Shown: positions 38,999 through 48,901 of the stretch, in pieces
How the letters are laid out: each line of letters starts with the position of its first letter
Position numbering within the stretch: the stretch's first letter is position 1
Origin: Meconema thalassinum
Taxonomy: Eukaryota > Arthropoda > Insecta > Orthoptera > Tettigoniidae
Direction of reading: 5' to 3'
Assembly: GCA_946902985.2 (NCBI GenBank)
Contig: OX336389.2
Coordinates: forward strand, 1,012,243,441 to 1,012,307,440
Length of the DNA: 64,000 nt
Notes under the pieces: model-generated
The model's database searches: none
Told to the model about the DNA's origin: nothing
Seen by the model: only the letters and a program-made list of their open reading frames with translations
Translations under genes and position numbers: made by a program

Positions 38999-41154
38999 GG
39001 TCAGAATCTCAGTCTGTAGCATGCCCTGTCCATACAATTATACAGGAACCCTATGACCTAAATGTAAGAAATGAATTATTACATGAACTAAATGATGAAG
39101 GTATTATTCAGGAAGTGGTTAGTAAGAGCCCCATAGTTAAATTTAACGTGTCCGAGGCGTACACAGATGTTTTAATTGATAGTGGTTGTATGAAGAGTTG
39201 CATAAGTAGTGCATTTTATGATAAAATGAAAGGAACTGGAGTAAATTTTGAGGAGATGCCAATTAAAAGCACTTTTGTTATCACAGCTGTTGGGAAGAGG
39301 TCTAAAGTAATTTCTAAGCAAGTTTTAGTAGACATTAAAATTAATAATCATGTAGAGAAGCAGATTTGCCTTGTAATTCCAAATTTAGTATTCAGTGTTA
39401 TCTTGGGTTCAGAGTGGCTAAGTAGAGTGTCTGGTAACTTATGTTATGATGTAGGGAGTTTGAAATTTAAATGGGGAGATTCTGAAGTAGAAGTAGCGTT
39501 CAATGACCAAATTCAGAGAAGTAGTATTGTAGGTGTGATTTGTACTTTAAATGAGATATCGCCAGCCGTAGGGCGGGGTTCTCCATGTTTTGTGGGCAGT
39601 GTGATTACGAACGGAAGTCTAGAGGACTCGTTACGTGAGGCTGCATTTCAGGGAAATATAGAGGATGAACAGTGTGTTCGGCTCTATGATGTGTTATGGT
39701 GTAATAGGAGAGTTTTTGAGGATCGCATTGGTATGGCCAATTGCTATACACATTCATTGAACGTTATTGATAGGTCAGTATTCACAGGACATAGATATCC
39801 TGTACCTTTCGCTTATCAGAGTGCAGTTGAGGCACAAATTAACCAGATGCTTGAAGATGGGATTATTGAGCACTCGAACAGTCCATATGTTAATTCTTTG
39901 ATCACGGTACCCAAGACCGACGGCACTGTTCGTATTTGTTTAGACGCTCGTTTGGTTAACAGTAGAATAAGTTCAGATCAGCTGAAATCTATGTCAATAG
40001 AAGAATTAATGCAAACATTTGAGGGGAAGAAGTATTTCACTTGTGTAGATTTGAGTTCCAGTTTTTGGCAAGTGCCACTTATGTACGAAGATAGACCATT
40101 TACAGCTTTTAGTCATAAATATAACCTTTATCAATTTTGTAGAACACCTTATGGGTTAAAGAGTAGTTCAGCAGCTTTAATTAGGGCTTTAAACATTGCA
40201 TTAGGGGATGACACAGGAGAGTTTGTAACCATTTACATAGATGATATGGTAATTAGTTCACGCATTTTTGAGGAGCATCTACGTCATTTAAATATAGTTT
40301 TTCAGAAGTTAGATCAGGCAGGGTTCACTTTGAAGCTGTCTAAGTCGTCATTCTGTCAGTCAGAAGTGACATTTTTAGGTCATAGAGTGTCGAGTAGAGG
40401 TGTAACACCAGAAGAAAGTAGGGTTAATAAGATACTTAACGCAGAGGTGCCACAGAATGTTAAACAGTTAAAAACTTACCTGGGAATTTGCAACTTTTTC
40501 AGGAGGTTCGTTCTTAAATACTCAGGGTTGGTAGAACCATTCAGGGAATTGCTTAAAAGTGGGACTCGGTGGAGATGGGAGTCCAAGCATGATCAGGCTT
40601 TTAGAGCGCTGAAGGAAGGTTTTGAGAAAGCTGTAGTGCTGAAATATCCGTTAAAAGATAAGGAATATGTGGTTATGACAGATGCTTCACATATAGGCAT
40701 TGCTGGAGTATTATGTCAGAAAGATGATGAGGGTAATCTGTGCATTGTATCTTTAGCCTCGCGAGGACTGACTGCAGCAGAGAAAAGATACACGATTACT
40801 GAGTTAGAGCTTTTAGGTATTGTTTTCAGTTTAGGGAAATTTAGAATGTATTTAGTAGGGGGGAAATTTGAGATCCACACAGATCACCATGCATTACTGT
40901 ATATGAGGACTTGTAAACTCAGTTCTAACAGAGTTAGTAGGTGGATTCTTGCTCTGCAGGAATACGAATTCACAGTAAAATATATTAAAGGTAAAGATAA
41001 CATTCTTGCAGACATGCTATCGAGGGACACTAATTTATGTAGGGATTATCCTGTGGTTAAAGCAGAGGACGGTATTTTAATATGTGCATGTGTGGACAGT
41101 AGCAACAGGGCATCGTTACAGACACTGAGAAATATGCTAGGTAGAGCAACGTGA
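38965..41154 (+). CDS. pol: pol: protease, reverse transcriptase, RNase H (integrase core missing)
   Basis: Read from the gag overlap by a -1 frameshift; no ATG of its own is needed. Protease: VLIDSGCMKSCISS (D-S-G, about 39170) and VILGSEWLSR. RT: INQMLEDGIIEHSNSPY, VPKTDGTVRICLDAR, YFTCVDLSSSFWQVPL (first catalytic Asp), CRTPYGLKSSSAAL, VTIYIDDMVISS (YIDD), KSSFCQSEVTFLGH, LGICNFFRRFV. RNase H: VVMTDASHIGIAGVL (Asp), RYTITELELLGIVF (Glu), EIHTDHHALLYM (Asp), KGKDNILADMLSR (Asp). All RT and RNase H catalytic residues are present. The ORF ends soon after RNase H, where the integrase zinc finger and DDE core should begin. Confidence 0.93.
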   Translation, partial: RFFKREPGCEVRSESQSVACPVHTIIQEPYDLNVRNELLHELNDEGIIQEVVSKSPIVKFNVSEAYTDVLIDSGCMKSCISSAFYDKMKGTGVNFEEMPIKSTFVITAVGKRSKVISKQVLVDIKINNHVEKQICLVIPNLVFSVILGSEWLSRVSGNLCYDVGSLKFKWGDSEVEVAFNDQIQRSSIVGVICTLNEISPAVGRGSPCFVGSVITNGSLEDSLREAAFQGNIEDEQCVRLYDVLWCNRRVFEDRIGMANCYTHSLNVIDRSVFTGHRYPVPFAYQSAVEAQINQMLEDGIIEHSNSPYVNSLITVPKTDGTVRICLDARLVNSRISSDQLKSMSIEELMQTFEGKKYFTCVDLSSSFWQVPLMYEDRPFTAFSHKYNLYQFCRTPYGLKSSSAALIRALNIALGDDTGEFVTIYIDDMVISSRIFEEHLRHLNIVFQKLDQAGFTLKLSKSSFCQSEVTFLGHRVSSRGVTPEESRVNKILNAEVPQNVKQLKTYLGICNFFRRFVLKYSGLVEPFRELLKSGTRWRWESKHDQAFRALKEGFEKAVVLKYPLKDKEYVVMTDASHIGIAGVLCQKDDEGNLCIVSLASRGLTAAEKRYTITELELLGIVFSLGKFRMYLVGGKFEIHTDHHALLYMRTCKLSSNRVSRWILALQEYEFTVKYIKGKDNILADMLSRDTNLCRDYPVVKAEDGILICACVDSSNRASLQTLRNMLGRAT
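38971..38977 (+). promoter_or_regulatory. -1 ribosomal frameshift slippery site T TTA AAC
   Basis: The heptamer TTTAAAC at 38971-38977 is in the exact X-XXY-YYZ register of the gag frame (codons TTA at 38972 and AAC at 38975). The -1 frame is open from 38965 through pol to 41154, while gag stops at 38996. That is the textbook arrangement for a Gag-Pol fusion by -1 slippage. A downstream pseudoknot was not established. Confidence 0.8.
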
Positions 41155-41164
41155 TGACGTTCAT

Positions 41165-41319
41165 TTAAGGGAGCCACTTGCAAGGTTGGAAGCAGGTGAC
41201 GCAGAAACATTTTTAGTTTCCAAACGTATTGGCAAAACAGCATATGTGCTGGAGAATAGTGAGGGAAACAGATTATACGGGACGTATAATATACATAGTC
41301 TACGAAAATATGTGTCATA
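41165..41319 (+). pseudogene. Remnant of the integrase C-terminal end
   Basis: A frame separate from pol encodes EPLARLEAGDAETFLVSKRI and GKTAYVLENSEGN then RLYGTYNIHSLRKYVS and a stop. This is the usual last 50 residues of Ty3-type integrase (the G-Y-I..R-N-Y-L-.. and R-G-Y-N-..LR-Y region). The preceding HHCC finger and catalytic core are absent: an internal deletion joins RNase H almost directly to this tail. Confidence 0.75.
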
Positions 41320-42390
41320 AAGTGAGTGTGTTTAGCTGGCGAGCCAGCCTATCAAATGAGTAAGGGTGGTATTTGGTGCGTGGGAGGATCTGGTCTTAAG
41401 GCAGGCGTATCAGAAGTCACACAGGGGGGTAGTATGTAAGTAAATGAGAGTTTTTAAGGTACAGGGAAATATGACGGGATTGTCGGATGCTGTTGAGCAC
41501 TAAAATGTCTCGATGCACCAAGGCCATTTTGGCAGCGCTGATGGGTTCCCATTTATCTCCAAGAGATGGGGGAGCGCTTGTATAGGGCTTGTTAGCTTAA
41601 GGCGTCCACGAGATAAAAGATGGGCCATCAGAATGAGAGACAGTCCTTCATGAAACTCATACATATCAGCACACGTGATTTCTGTTTACGGCCTCGCCAT
41701 GTAAGATTTGTAAGTGTGTAATTTAAGATAATTTGTACAATGGTATTATTTGTGTGAGGAGAAATGGTCTGTGTTGAGAACTAGTATTAAGTAGAATATG
41801 GTTAACGGGAACTTAACAAGACAGGGCGATTACGGCACAGAAATATTTGGTGTTATATGTAATGCACATTTACTGTTTTTTTTTTCAGAAGTCAATATTA
41901 ATTTAATCTACTTCAAAGAGAGATTAAGTATTATGGTCACGAGGCGCTGCCACAATAGTGTGATCGTGTGCTCAGTGATAAGTGAGATTAAATTTCACCA
42001 TAAGGAGGGGACCTCCAGTGAAATTAGGGAGTTCTATGGTGATATAAATATATCAGAACGCCTTCAATGCGTGTGATATGACATCATAAATACATAGTGC
42101 TCACACATTAATTATGTCTATTTCTCCAACATAGAGAAATTTGAGAGGCGGAAATATCCGTGGAACACTATTCCATATGTAAAACATTGGACTGGTTGCA
42201 AAGTGCAATCCATAGTGACAACAAACTTTGACGCAAAGTGCGTGAAGAAAAAATATGAGTGTATATATCTGTAATTTAGGGTGATTTCATTTATGTAATA
42301 TGTATTTTGGATGGGGTTTATTAACGTGTCTGGGATAATCGGATAATGGACCGTCGTCACGGTAAATCATCCGATGATCCGAGGCGAATA
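41320..42390 (+). other. 3' untranslated region of the LTR element
   Basis: About 1.07 kb with no env-like ORF. A 92-codon frame at 41798-42076 has no recognisable domain. No clear polypurine tract lies against the 3' LTR; the nearest purine run, AAGGAGGGGA (42001-42010), is about 380 bp upstream. Confidence 0.6.
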
Positions 42391-43750
42391 TGTAACGTGT
42401 TTTTCGAGGGGTTTTATGCAACTGGCATAAGTCAGTAGGAAGCCATTCTATATTTATTTACGCGGCAAATTGTTCAGCCAAGAGAATTTTTCATGGTAAT
42501 TTATTATTATTATTAATTTATTATAATTATTATTAAGGTATTTTCGGAGCATTTTATAAAAATTATTAGCATTCAGATAGGTTTTCCATGTCTTAGAAAA
42601 CGCTATCAAGCAAATTATTACGAACGACAATATTATAGAAAATTATGTGATTACGGAATTTTACGGAGTTTTGTCAGTTAGGGTATTTGAGAGACATGAC
42701 TCACTGGGAATTCGAGTACAAGCTGATTCCTGTCGAGAAGTATTACGCAAGGCTGGGTCGCAAGGTCTAGAAAAGGCGAATTGTTGGGACGGAAATCGAC
42801 TTCTCCCTCTCGCGCGCCGAGTGTAATGAGGCAGAGGAGGGGAACTAGCGGCGTGCTCAGCCAATCAGTGTGGACGACGTAAGCTAGATGTCGGTACCAT
42901 GGTGGGGGAGCCAACGTGTGGATATATCGTTCGACGCGCCGTGAAACGAGGTCTATCTGTGAAATACTTGCGGAGTATGGTTATACGCGGGGGACGCTCC
43001 GATGTTCCGTGGAACGAACAATCTGTGTAGAACTTGCAGAGTACGGTCGCAAGTGCGTGTCGCTCCGATGTTCAGTGGAGTTAGCGACGAACTTTTGTAA
43101 AACTTGGTTGTACGAGTGTTTGGGTCCGAGGTACGGACCATAGAATTATCTAATCTACCAGAATATCATCAAATTCCGACGGAGATGACGACGTCCAGGA
43201 GACTGTGGGAAGCTCACAACATCATCAAGAACGAGGGAAATGCCTTGGCAATTTCCAATGGTAAGTGCAAATGACGCAGAAATACGCAATCTCTCATTTT
43301 TCTTTGTTTTATATTTCTTATTTCAGTAACTTCATAGCTTGGAAATAAGAGTAAAATCAATTTATCAGACTCCGTTTTCACGTAATTTTCTATCGGTAAT
43401 ATTCAAATCACAACGCTCCAATTTAAATTTTATACTTATTATTATTATTAATTTTGCTATACTTGTTTTATATAATAAATTCATTTCTTTTACAATGCAA
43501 TCTTTGCTTTCAGTAGGTAGCATTAGATATAGACCAATTCCTTCTCCTGATACAATTGTTTGTTGGGTTAATGATCAAATCATACCACGATCTGAGTGAA
43601 TAGATTCTTGACGGTGTTCTACCAGAGCTTGGCGCCCATTAAAACAACATAGCTTAGGCAAAGGTAAACAATTACATTTTCTCCCAACAGTGTGGGCTAG
43701 CGAAACTGCTACATTTGTCGCTCAACGTGAGGGCGAAAGAAACCATTACA
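42391..43750 (+). repeat. 3' LTR (1360 bp, 47-bp deletion)
   Basis: Matches the 5' LTR base for base except about three substitutions (for example GGTAAGCGCC versus GGTAAGTGCA) and loss of the bases equivalent to 36825-36871, just upstream of TTGGCGCCC. Followed by the target duplication GGTT. Confidence 0.93.
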
Positions 43751-43754
43751 GGTT

Positions 43755-45228
43755 CAATTGTCACTGATTCCTTTCTTCCTTTTCTTCCTAATTCATTGTT
43801 TATAACTGTCGAAGCAGCTTTACACTTATTTTTAGAATTATTGATAAAATTTTCATAGGCTCTCATCTTTGCTGCCTTCATTTCCCGTCTATAGACTTAT
43901 TTTGCCCTGGTATACCTATCTTTATCTTCCTGGTTTCACTGTTTGGCTTTGTTATGAAGGATAATGATAACCTTCCTAAGAGCTGCAAGTTCAAGAGTGA
44001 ACCATCTGCAGGTCTTTTTCCTTTTCAAGTTATTTTGGTTATTTAATACCTTGGTTATCTTGGGACAGTATTTATTAAGATTAAAGCTAAGTATTGACCA
44101 AAAATTTGTAAAAGCTTCATTTATAGTATTACAATTTACCACCTTGTACTCCCAGTCCATTTCTCTTAAAATAAACTCAGTTTTTCTGTGTTCCTTTCCC
44201 CCCAACATTCTGAAAATGTTATGTTCCCTCTTATGATGCTTGGTTCTTGCCATTGGAAGTTTAATCCAGATCCCCCTGTGGACAGAGACAAGTGGATCTT
44301 CAACCCCATATAAAAACAAGAGTTTAGTGCTTTTCAGTCGGTCAACACGAATGTACCCAAAAGAGATGGGTTATGCCCTAATCCTGAAATAAATTACATG
44401 AGATTAATAAAACACTAGGATGACCAGTTTCGATCGTCAAGCGATCATCAGATCCAATACACTTAGGCTATAAAATCTATGTTTGAAATACAGGTGAAAA
44501 TATTTACAATATGTACAATTATTTAGTTGCAGTATTGGTACTGCAACTGTCAGTGTATGCTAAATGCAGTATACTAAACTCTTGTTTACTAAGGCAACAC
44601 TGAAAATATGGCTTCAAACACCCATATAAAAATGAATTCCTATCAATATTGGTAAAAATATTATCTAGACAAGGCTCTTTTCTTGTTGATTAGTCATTAA
44701 TAAGATAGAAGTTGTGTGATCTTAAAATATTACAGCATTTGATTGAGTTAAAACTTTAACATTGATATCTCCTACATAGATTATATTGAAATTCTTGTAT
44801 TTCTGGAAGTGTTCCTGTCAATTGTTCCCAGCGAGTTATTAATGTATTTACGTCTGAGTCTGGGGTTCGGTACAATGAGATCAGTATCAGCTTAATTCCT
44901 GAGAAAAGGACACCTGCGGGTTCGAATGACGGTTCTGAGCTAAACTTCCTTGGTGGTCTAGGTGACAATTACTTCTTAGAAAAATTGAGACACCTCCATG
45001 AGCGAATCTCTGTCTGTAAAAACCTGTCTTTACTTCAAACCCCGATGGAACATAGAGAATTCCTTCGACCTCTAAAAGCCAGTGCTCACTAATGCATAAA
45101 ACATCACAGGGAAAATTTTCCAGAAAATTCTCTTGCTCATATACCTTGTTTCTCAGACACTGTATGTGTTTTATATAAAAAACACTCAGAATATCCTTAT
45201 CTAAAGAGAGGTTCCCTAATGTCTGCAT
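43755..45228 (-). pseudogene. LINE-B endonuclease and linker, broken
   Basis: From the 5' side: QCLRNKVYEQENFLENFPCD, LCISEHWLLEVEGI, SGFEVKTGFYRQRFAHGG (endonuclease N-terminal motifs), then in another frame LILISLYRTPDSDVNTLI (the YR-P motif). The LINE then decays, with KEPCLDNIFTNI (the D-I-TN motif) near 44660. A 290-bp insertion with inverted ends occupies about 44315-44586. The linker continues as INEAFTNFWSILSFNLNKYC and RKTCRWFTLELAALRK, and 43755-43880 gives AYENFINNSKNKCKAASTVI and ESVTIEP up to the LTR insertion. Confidence 0.78.
44315..44586. mobile_element. Small insertion with 14-bp inverted ends inside LINE-B
   Basis: AACAAGAGTTTAGT (44315-44328) is the inverted complement of ACTAAACTCTTGTT (44573-44586). 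It carries TTTTCAGTCGGTCAACAC, a phrase also present near 2803, and on the minus strand GGATCTGATGATCGC...CGAAAC. Class unknown. CTTCAA-CCCATATAAAAA occurs on both sides (about 44299 and 44611), a possible flanking duplication or LINE-B self-repeat. Confidence 0.5.
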
Positions 45229-45462
45229 GCATTCCTGAGGATTATGTTCTAGGGGCCTTGTTTTAAATTTACTTTGTAAGGCCTTCTCAATACAGTTATT
45301 AGGGATACATATCTCTAACCTAAAAACCCATCATTTATTTTTTGTACATTTCCTCTCAATTCTATGATGGGTTTCTTTACTACTGTGTGTTTAATTATCC
45401 TACCTATTTCCTTGGACAAGAATTCTTTGCCTTCAAAATTAAGGTATGAAATGGTTGCATTG

Positions 45463-45910
45463 GGTAATCAAATTAGTATGGGATTTAGGAAGGTGACCCT
45501 TGGACTGAACAAAAGCAGTAATCACCCATATTTATAAGAAGGGTCACAAGAAAGATTGCGACAATTATAGACGTATTTGTTTGAAAAGTGTCCTGGGCGA
45601 AGTGTACTCGGGCATTGTGGGAAGAAAAGTTTTGATCATTGGCAGAGAGTAAGATGGATGAAAACCAGTGTGGCTTTAGACCACAACGAAGATGTCAGGA
45701 TCAAGATTTTAGTATGCGCCAAGTTACTGAGAAATGCTATGAGTGGAATAGACAGTTGTGATTGTGTTTTGTAGATCTAGAGAAGCATACAATAGAGTAC
45801 CCAGGGAGAAAGTGCTGAGCATTGTGAGGGAATATGGTATTGAGGGAAGGCTGCTGCAGGCAATAAACAATATTTATGTTGATAATCAGGCTGCAATAAA
45901 AGTTGGATAA
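45463..45910 (+). pseudogene. LINE-A segment 5: reverse transcriptase start
   Basis: After the LINE-B target copy the LINE-A frame resumes: PIF-KKGHKKDCDNYR (RT block 1), then a stretch where the frame shifts several times, then VDLEKAYNRVPREKVLSIVR and AINNIYVDNQAAIKVG. It ends abruptly at about 45910 without the FADD region. Many indels. Confidence 0.7.
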
Positions 45911-48575
45911 ATTTTTTATATAAATTTAAATCTCAACTTGGTGATCAGGATCTGATGATGACGGCTTGAAGATGGAAACGCGTAATCCATAATTGCCCCA
46001 TTATAATAGTAATCATCACTAATACATGTAATTTTCCCCCCCATGAGTGTTATTTACTTATTATTCATATATTATATACATTGTACCTCACCCAGTCATT
46101 GGGCAAATTCGTGTTGACCGACTGAAGAGATACATCTGACAGCTTGTATAGCAACACTGAAAGAATCTTTACGATACAAGCGAATGTACTTGGTACCCAA
46201 TAATGTCTAGATGATATACCAAACTGCTGTCGAGTATTGATGTGCTGGAATAATGGGTCCATGTGATAGGGCCCTGCAATGGGTAAGGTCCTACCCTGCC
46301 CATTCCTGAGCAGTGAACCATTACAGCAAACTAACACTGCAGTGTTTAGCCGCTTAGGCCCTATGCAACCACTGCCCACTTGACCGAGAACTGCAGTGGG
46401 TTTAGTACCTCAGCACCAAGCCACGAATCGTATGTTTGTGGACGGTCGTGCTCACTCCGTCTGCGATACAGGGGTGTACAATTAGCAGAACATGGAAGGA
46501 AGCTCACCCAAAGTATAATATACATTAATAACAACTACTGTAAGTGACACACAACAGATTTTCTTGTTCTGTTCAGTTTATGCTGCATACATATGACAGT
46601 TTTTGTTTATTTCACATTGTTATGAAAATGTGCCTTATGGGGGCCTTATGCAGGTAGATTGACCCACCTGTTAAACATCTACGGTACAATTACCCAACAT
46701 CACTAAAGAAGCACAAGAAGGTACGGTTAATAATTATAATTTAAGAACGCAAGATGCAACACAGTGCATTCATGAAGAGATTCTGGGAGGATAAAACGGT
46801 GAAAACCGTCTGGCCAACTAATGAGTTCAAACGCAGTCTTTGAATGGGCATAACGAATAATAATAACAATAATTTTATTATTAAAATTACTAAAACCCAC
46901 TGCAGTTCTCGGTCAAGTGGACAGTGGCTGCATAGTGCCTATGTGGCTAAACAGTGCACTGCTAGTGTGTTTTATTATTATTATTATTTCTGAGCAGTGC
47001 AGCATGATGACACAAATAAATAATTTATTATTATTATTATTCTCTTGTAATTATGAACGGCCTTGGGAATTTCTCACAGGATAAGTTGTTGGTTAGTGCT
47101 ACCAAGTGTACATCTGATGTGGCTAGTTCCAGTCAGGCCAGCACGGTGCTAACCAGCATGAAATGGGGCCCAGGCTGATTGCCAGGTATCATTAGCACTT
47201 GTCCTGGAAGTGCCACACCAAAGCGCACTACACTTCGCACGCAGTCACATGTCGCTGGCGGCAAGTAGGGAGAAGCAAGGACATGATGTAATTTTGCCTG
47301 TGTCTTACTTCAAAGACTGTCAGTAAGTGACCAACAATTCTCAGTTCTACACTTTCAGTACCGGTAGTTAACTACAAATTTTCAACAAGCCATGGCACTT
47401 ACCGAAACTTGCTGTGCAGGACCCAGCGATGTGACCATGATAAACATTGCTCTGCCCATCACACCTCCTTCACCAGCCTGTCTCCATCCAATGGCTTAAA
47501 CATGTTCCATGGCCTCTGATGGAAATTGATGTAATGAAACAGGAATCTGGATTCATGAAACTAGGTGACCTTCATCCCAGTTCTGTATCGATGATCGTGT
47601 GTCCATCTCACGTTATATTTTTGGTGAAGTGCAGTCAAATTAGGGTACAACTGGGTCGTCTACTCCATAGTAGCATGCACAGTAGTGTTTGGTGAACCAT
47701 GTGCTGTGAAACATTGTCCTGTTGATGATTTCGTGGTCTCTGGAATCAATAAGCTGTTGTCAACACATGGCTGGGCAATGTGACATTGTTTGCCCAGTGT
47801 TACACCTCTTTCAATATGTATTCACAACAGCAGCATGCGAGCAACCAGGAAGTCGTGTTGGTACCAAGATAACACCATCACAATTTGACCTCTGTGCAAC
47901 ATGGGGAGATAGACAGCTTTTCCCATTCTGAGGTTGGAGACACTACTAACATGATATCTGTGGAACTGTCCTATGTACACCAATGTGTACCGAGTAACTC
48001 TTTGCTCTCCAGGGAATAAATGTTTCCAGGTCATAAAGTAATGGCATAATAAGATAATGTCTTCCATAAATGCTTGGTTTTGCAATGGTTATCAATATTG
48101 GACAATGAAAAATTCTGTTAAAAGAAACTCGATTGCCCTGCCTAGTCAATGCGTATGTACTTGTTTCCTAACTTATGTATAGATACCAAACTGGTGTTGA
48201 AGATTGGTGTGCTGGAATAAAGGGCCCATGTGACCATTAAAATGATAGCTACATCACACCTCCTTCACTAGCACTCCACCTAATTGTGTAACCACACGCC
48301 ATGGCCTCCGATGGACGTTGGTGTACACTCATTAGCATTGACTGGGTGGAACAATATTGTTTTTTTTAATATAATTTTTCTTTGTCAAATGTAATGGCAT
48401 GTCAGTGTGTTTTTTGTACTAGAATTTTATATAAAAAAAATATAAAATTAAGTTCTATATTTAAAAATAGTTCTTAATTACAAGATACTCCCAATTGTTA
48501 CACATAGCTGAAGAATTTTTAAAATAAGTGTATTTCTTACTAACATGTAACTGATGTTTTACTTTGTATTTACAG
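45911..48575. other. ORP9 intron with unclassified repeats
   Basis: No coding domain. It holds: a CTGATGA...GAAAC motif at about 45950; a direct repeat pair (46170-46270 and 48140-48235, sharing TGATGTGCTGGAATAA-GGG-CCATGTGA); another pair (about 47430-47530 and 48232-48325, sharing CATCACACCTCCTTCAC and CCATGGCCTC-GATGG); inverted arms at 46336-46404 and 46890-46962; and (ATT)n tracts at 46975-46990 and 47025-47040. It ends with a TTTGTATTTACAG acceptor. Confidence 0.55.
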
Positions 48576-48605
48576 CTATATACGAAGATGGTGATGAGCA
48601 TGATT
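48576..48605 (+). CDS. OSBPL9: ORP9-like gene, 30-nt microexon
   Basis: Between TATTTACAG and GTAAGT. The two first bases complete the codon left by the 25715 exon (G+CT, Ala); nine codons follow, encoding IYEDGDEHD, and one base is carried over to the exon at 55368. Being 30 nt it keeps phase 1 on both sides, so skipping it would not shift the frame. An acidic stretch at this point is usual in ORP9-like proteins just before the conserved HGSV-HLLSQ start of the ORD. Confidence 0.7.
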
Positions 48606-48901
48606 GTAAGTATAACATCTCAAGTTAATGCATGCTTCATTGTTGTCAGCAGCTTAATTCTAATTTTATGAAAATGATATTATTGAGTGTTGCCCCTAGT
48701 GGCAAGTTCGCTAACTGGATTACGGTGGGTGAAAGCACAACACAATTGTTCCTTTAATGAAATATTAGCTTTATTGCAGGCTAGGAAAATACACCACACA
48801 ATAAGCACTGGATTACGAACACAAGCACAACACCTGAAGGTCCTGGTTTCAAAACCCGAGCAGGTTATTTTACCACAGTTCTCTAATTTTCCTGTGAGTG
48901 C
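48606..48901. other. Intron and LTR-element leader-like sequence
   Basis: GGATTACGGTGGGTGAAAGC at about 48717 begins a 29-bp sequence that recurs inverted at about 52263. The next 62 bp (CTTTAATGAAATATTAGCTT onward) recur in direct orientation at 52265-52328. It precedes the gag fragment and probably belongs to the same LTR element. Confidence 0.5.

Larger units (their letters stand above)
35586..43750 (+). mobile_element. Ty3-type LTR retrotransposon (8165 bp), integrase-deleted
   Basis: Two LTRs (35586-36992 and 42391-43750) start TGTAACGTG and end CCATTACA (TGT...ACA). They are flanked by the 4-bp duplication GGTT (35582-35585 and 43751-43754) in LINE-B; excision to one GGTT restores the LINE-B frame. 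The interior holds gag, a -1 frameshift site, protease, RT and RNase H, then only the end of integrase. The LTRs differ by about three substitutions plus one 47-bp deletion, implying a recent insertion. No env-like gene. With the integrase core missing and a frame break in gag, this copy is non-autonomous. Confidence 0.95.
33379..45462 (-). mobile_element. LINE-B: Jockey-like non-LTR element, minus strand, host to further insertions
   Basis: The 10-bp duplication GGTAATCAAA occurs at 33369-33378 and 45463-45472, both inside LINE-A. The element lies on the minus strand, 3' end at 33379 and 5' end near 45462. Its RT half occupies 33776-35585 and its linker and endonuclease half 43751-45228. Between them sits the 8.2-kb LTR retrotransposon, and a SINE sits at 34211-34544. 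Its own length is about 3.3 kb, so it may have lost an ORF1 or never had a long one. Confidence 0.88.

Noticed and set aside
41798..42076. Possible env-like ORF at the 3' end of the LTR element
   Set aside because: Only 92 codons, no signal peptide, cleavage site or convincing transmembrane segment. The element is best treated as env-less.
35586..43750. Reading the element as an endogenous retrovirus
   Set aside because: gag, protease, RT and RNase H of Ty3 type without env; retrotransposon is the simpler call.
45911..45990. Claiming a functional hammerhead ribozyme
   Set aside because: The core words are present but stem II does not close directly on GAAA and stems I and III are unclear; kept only as a finding to test.
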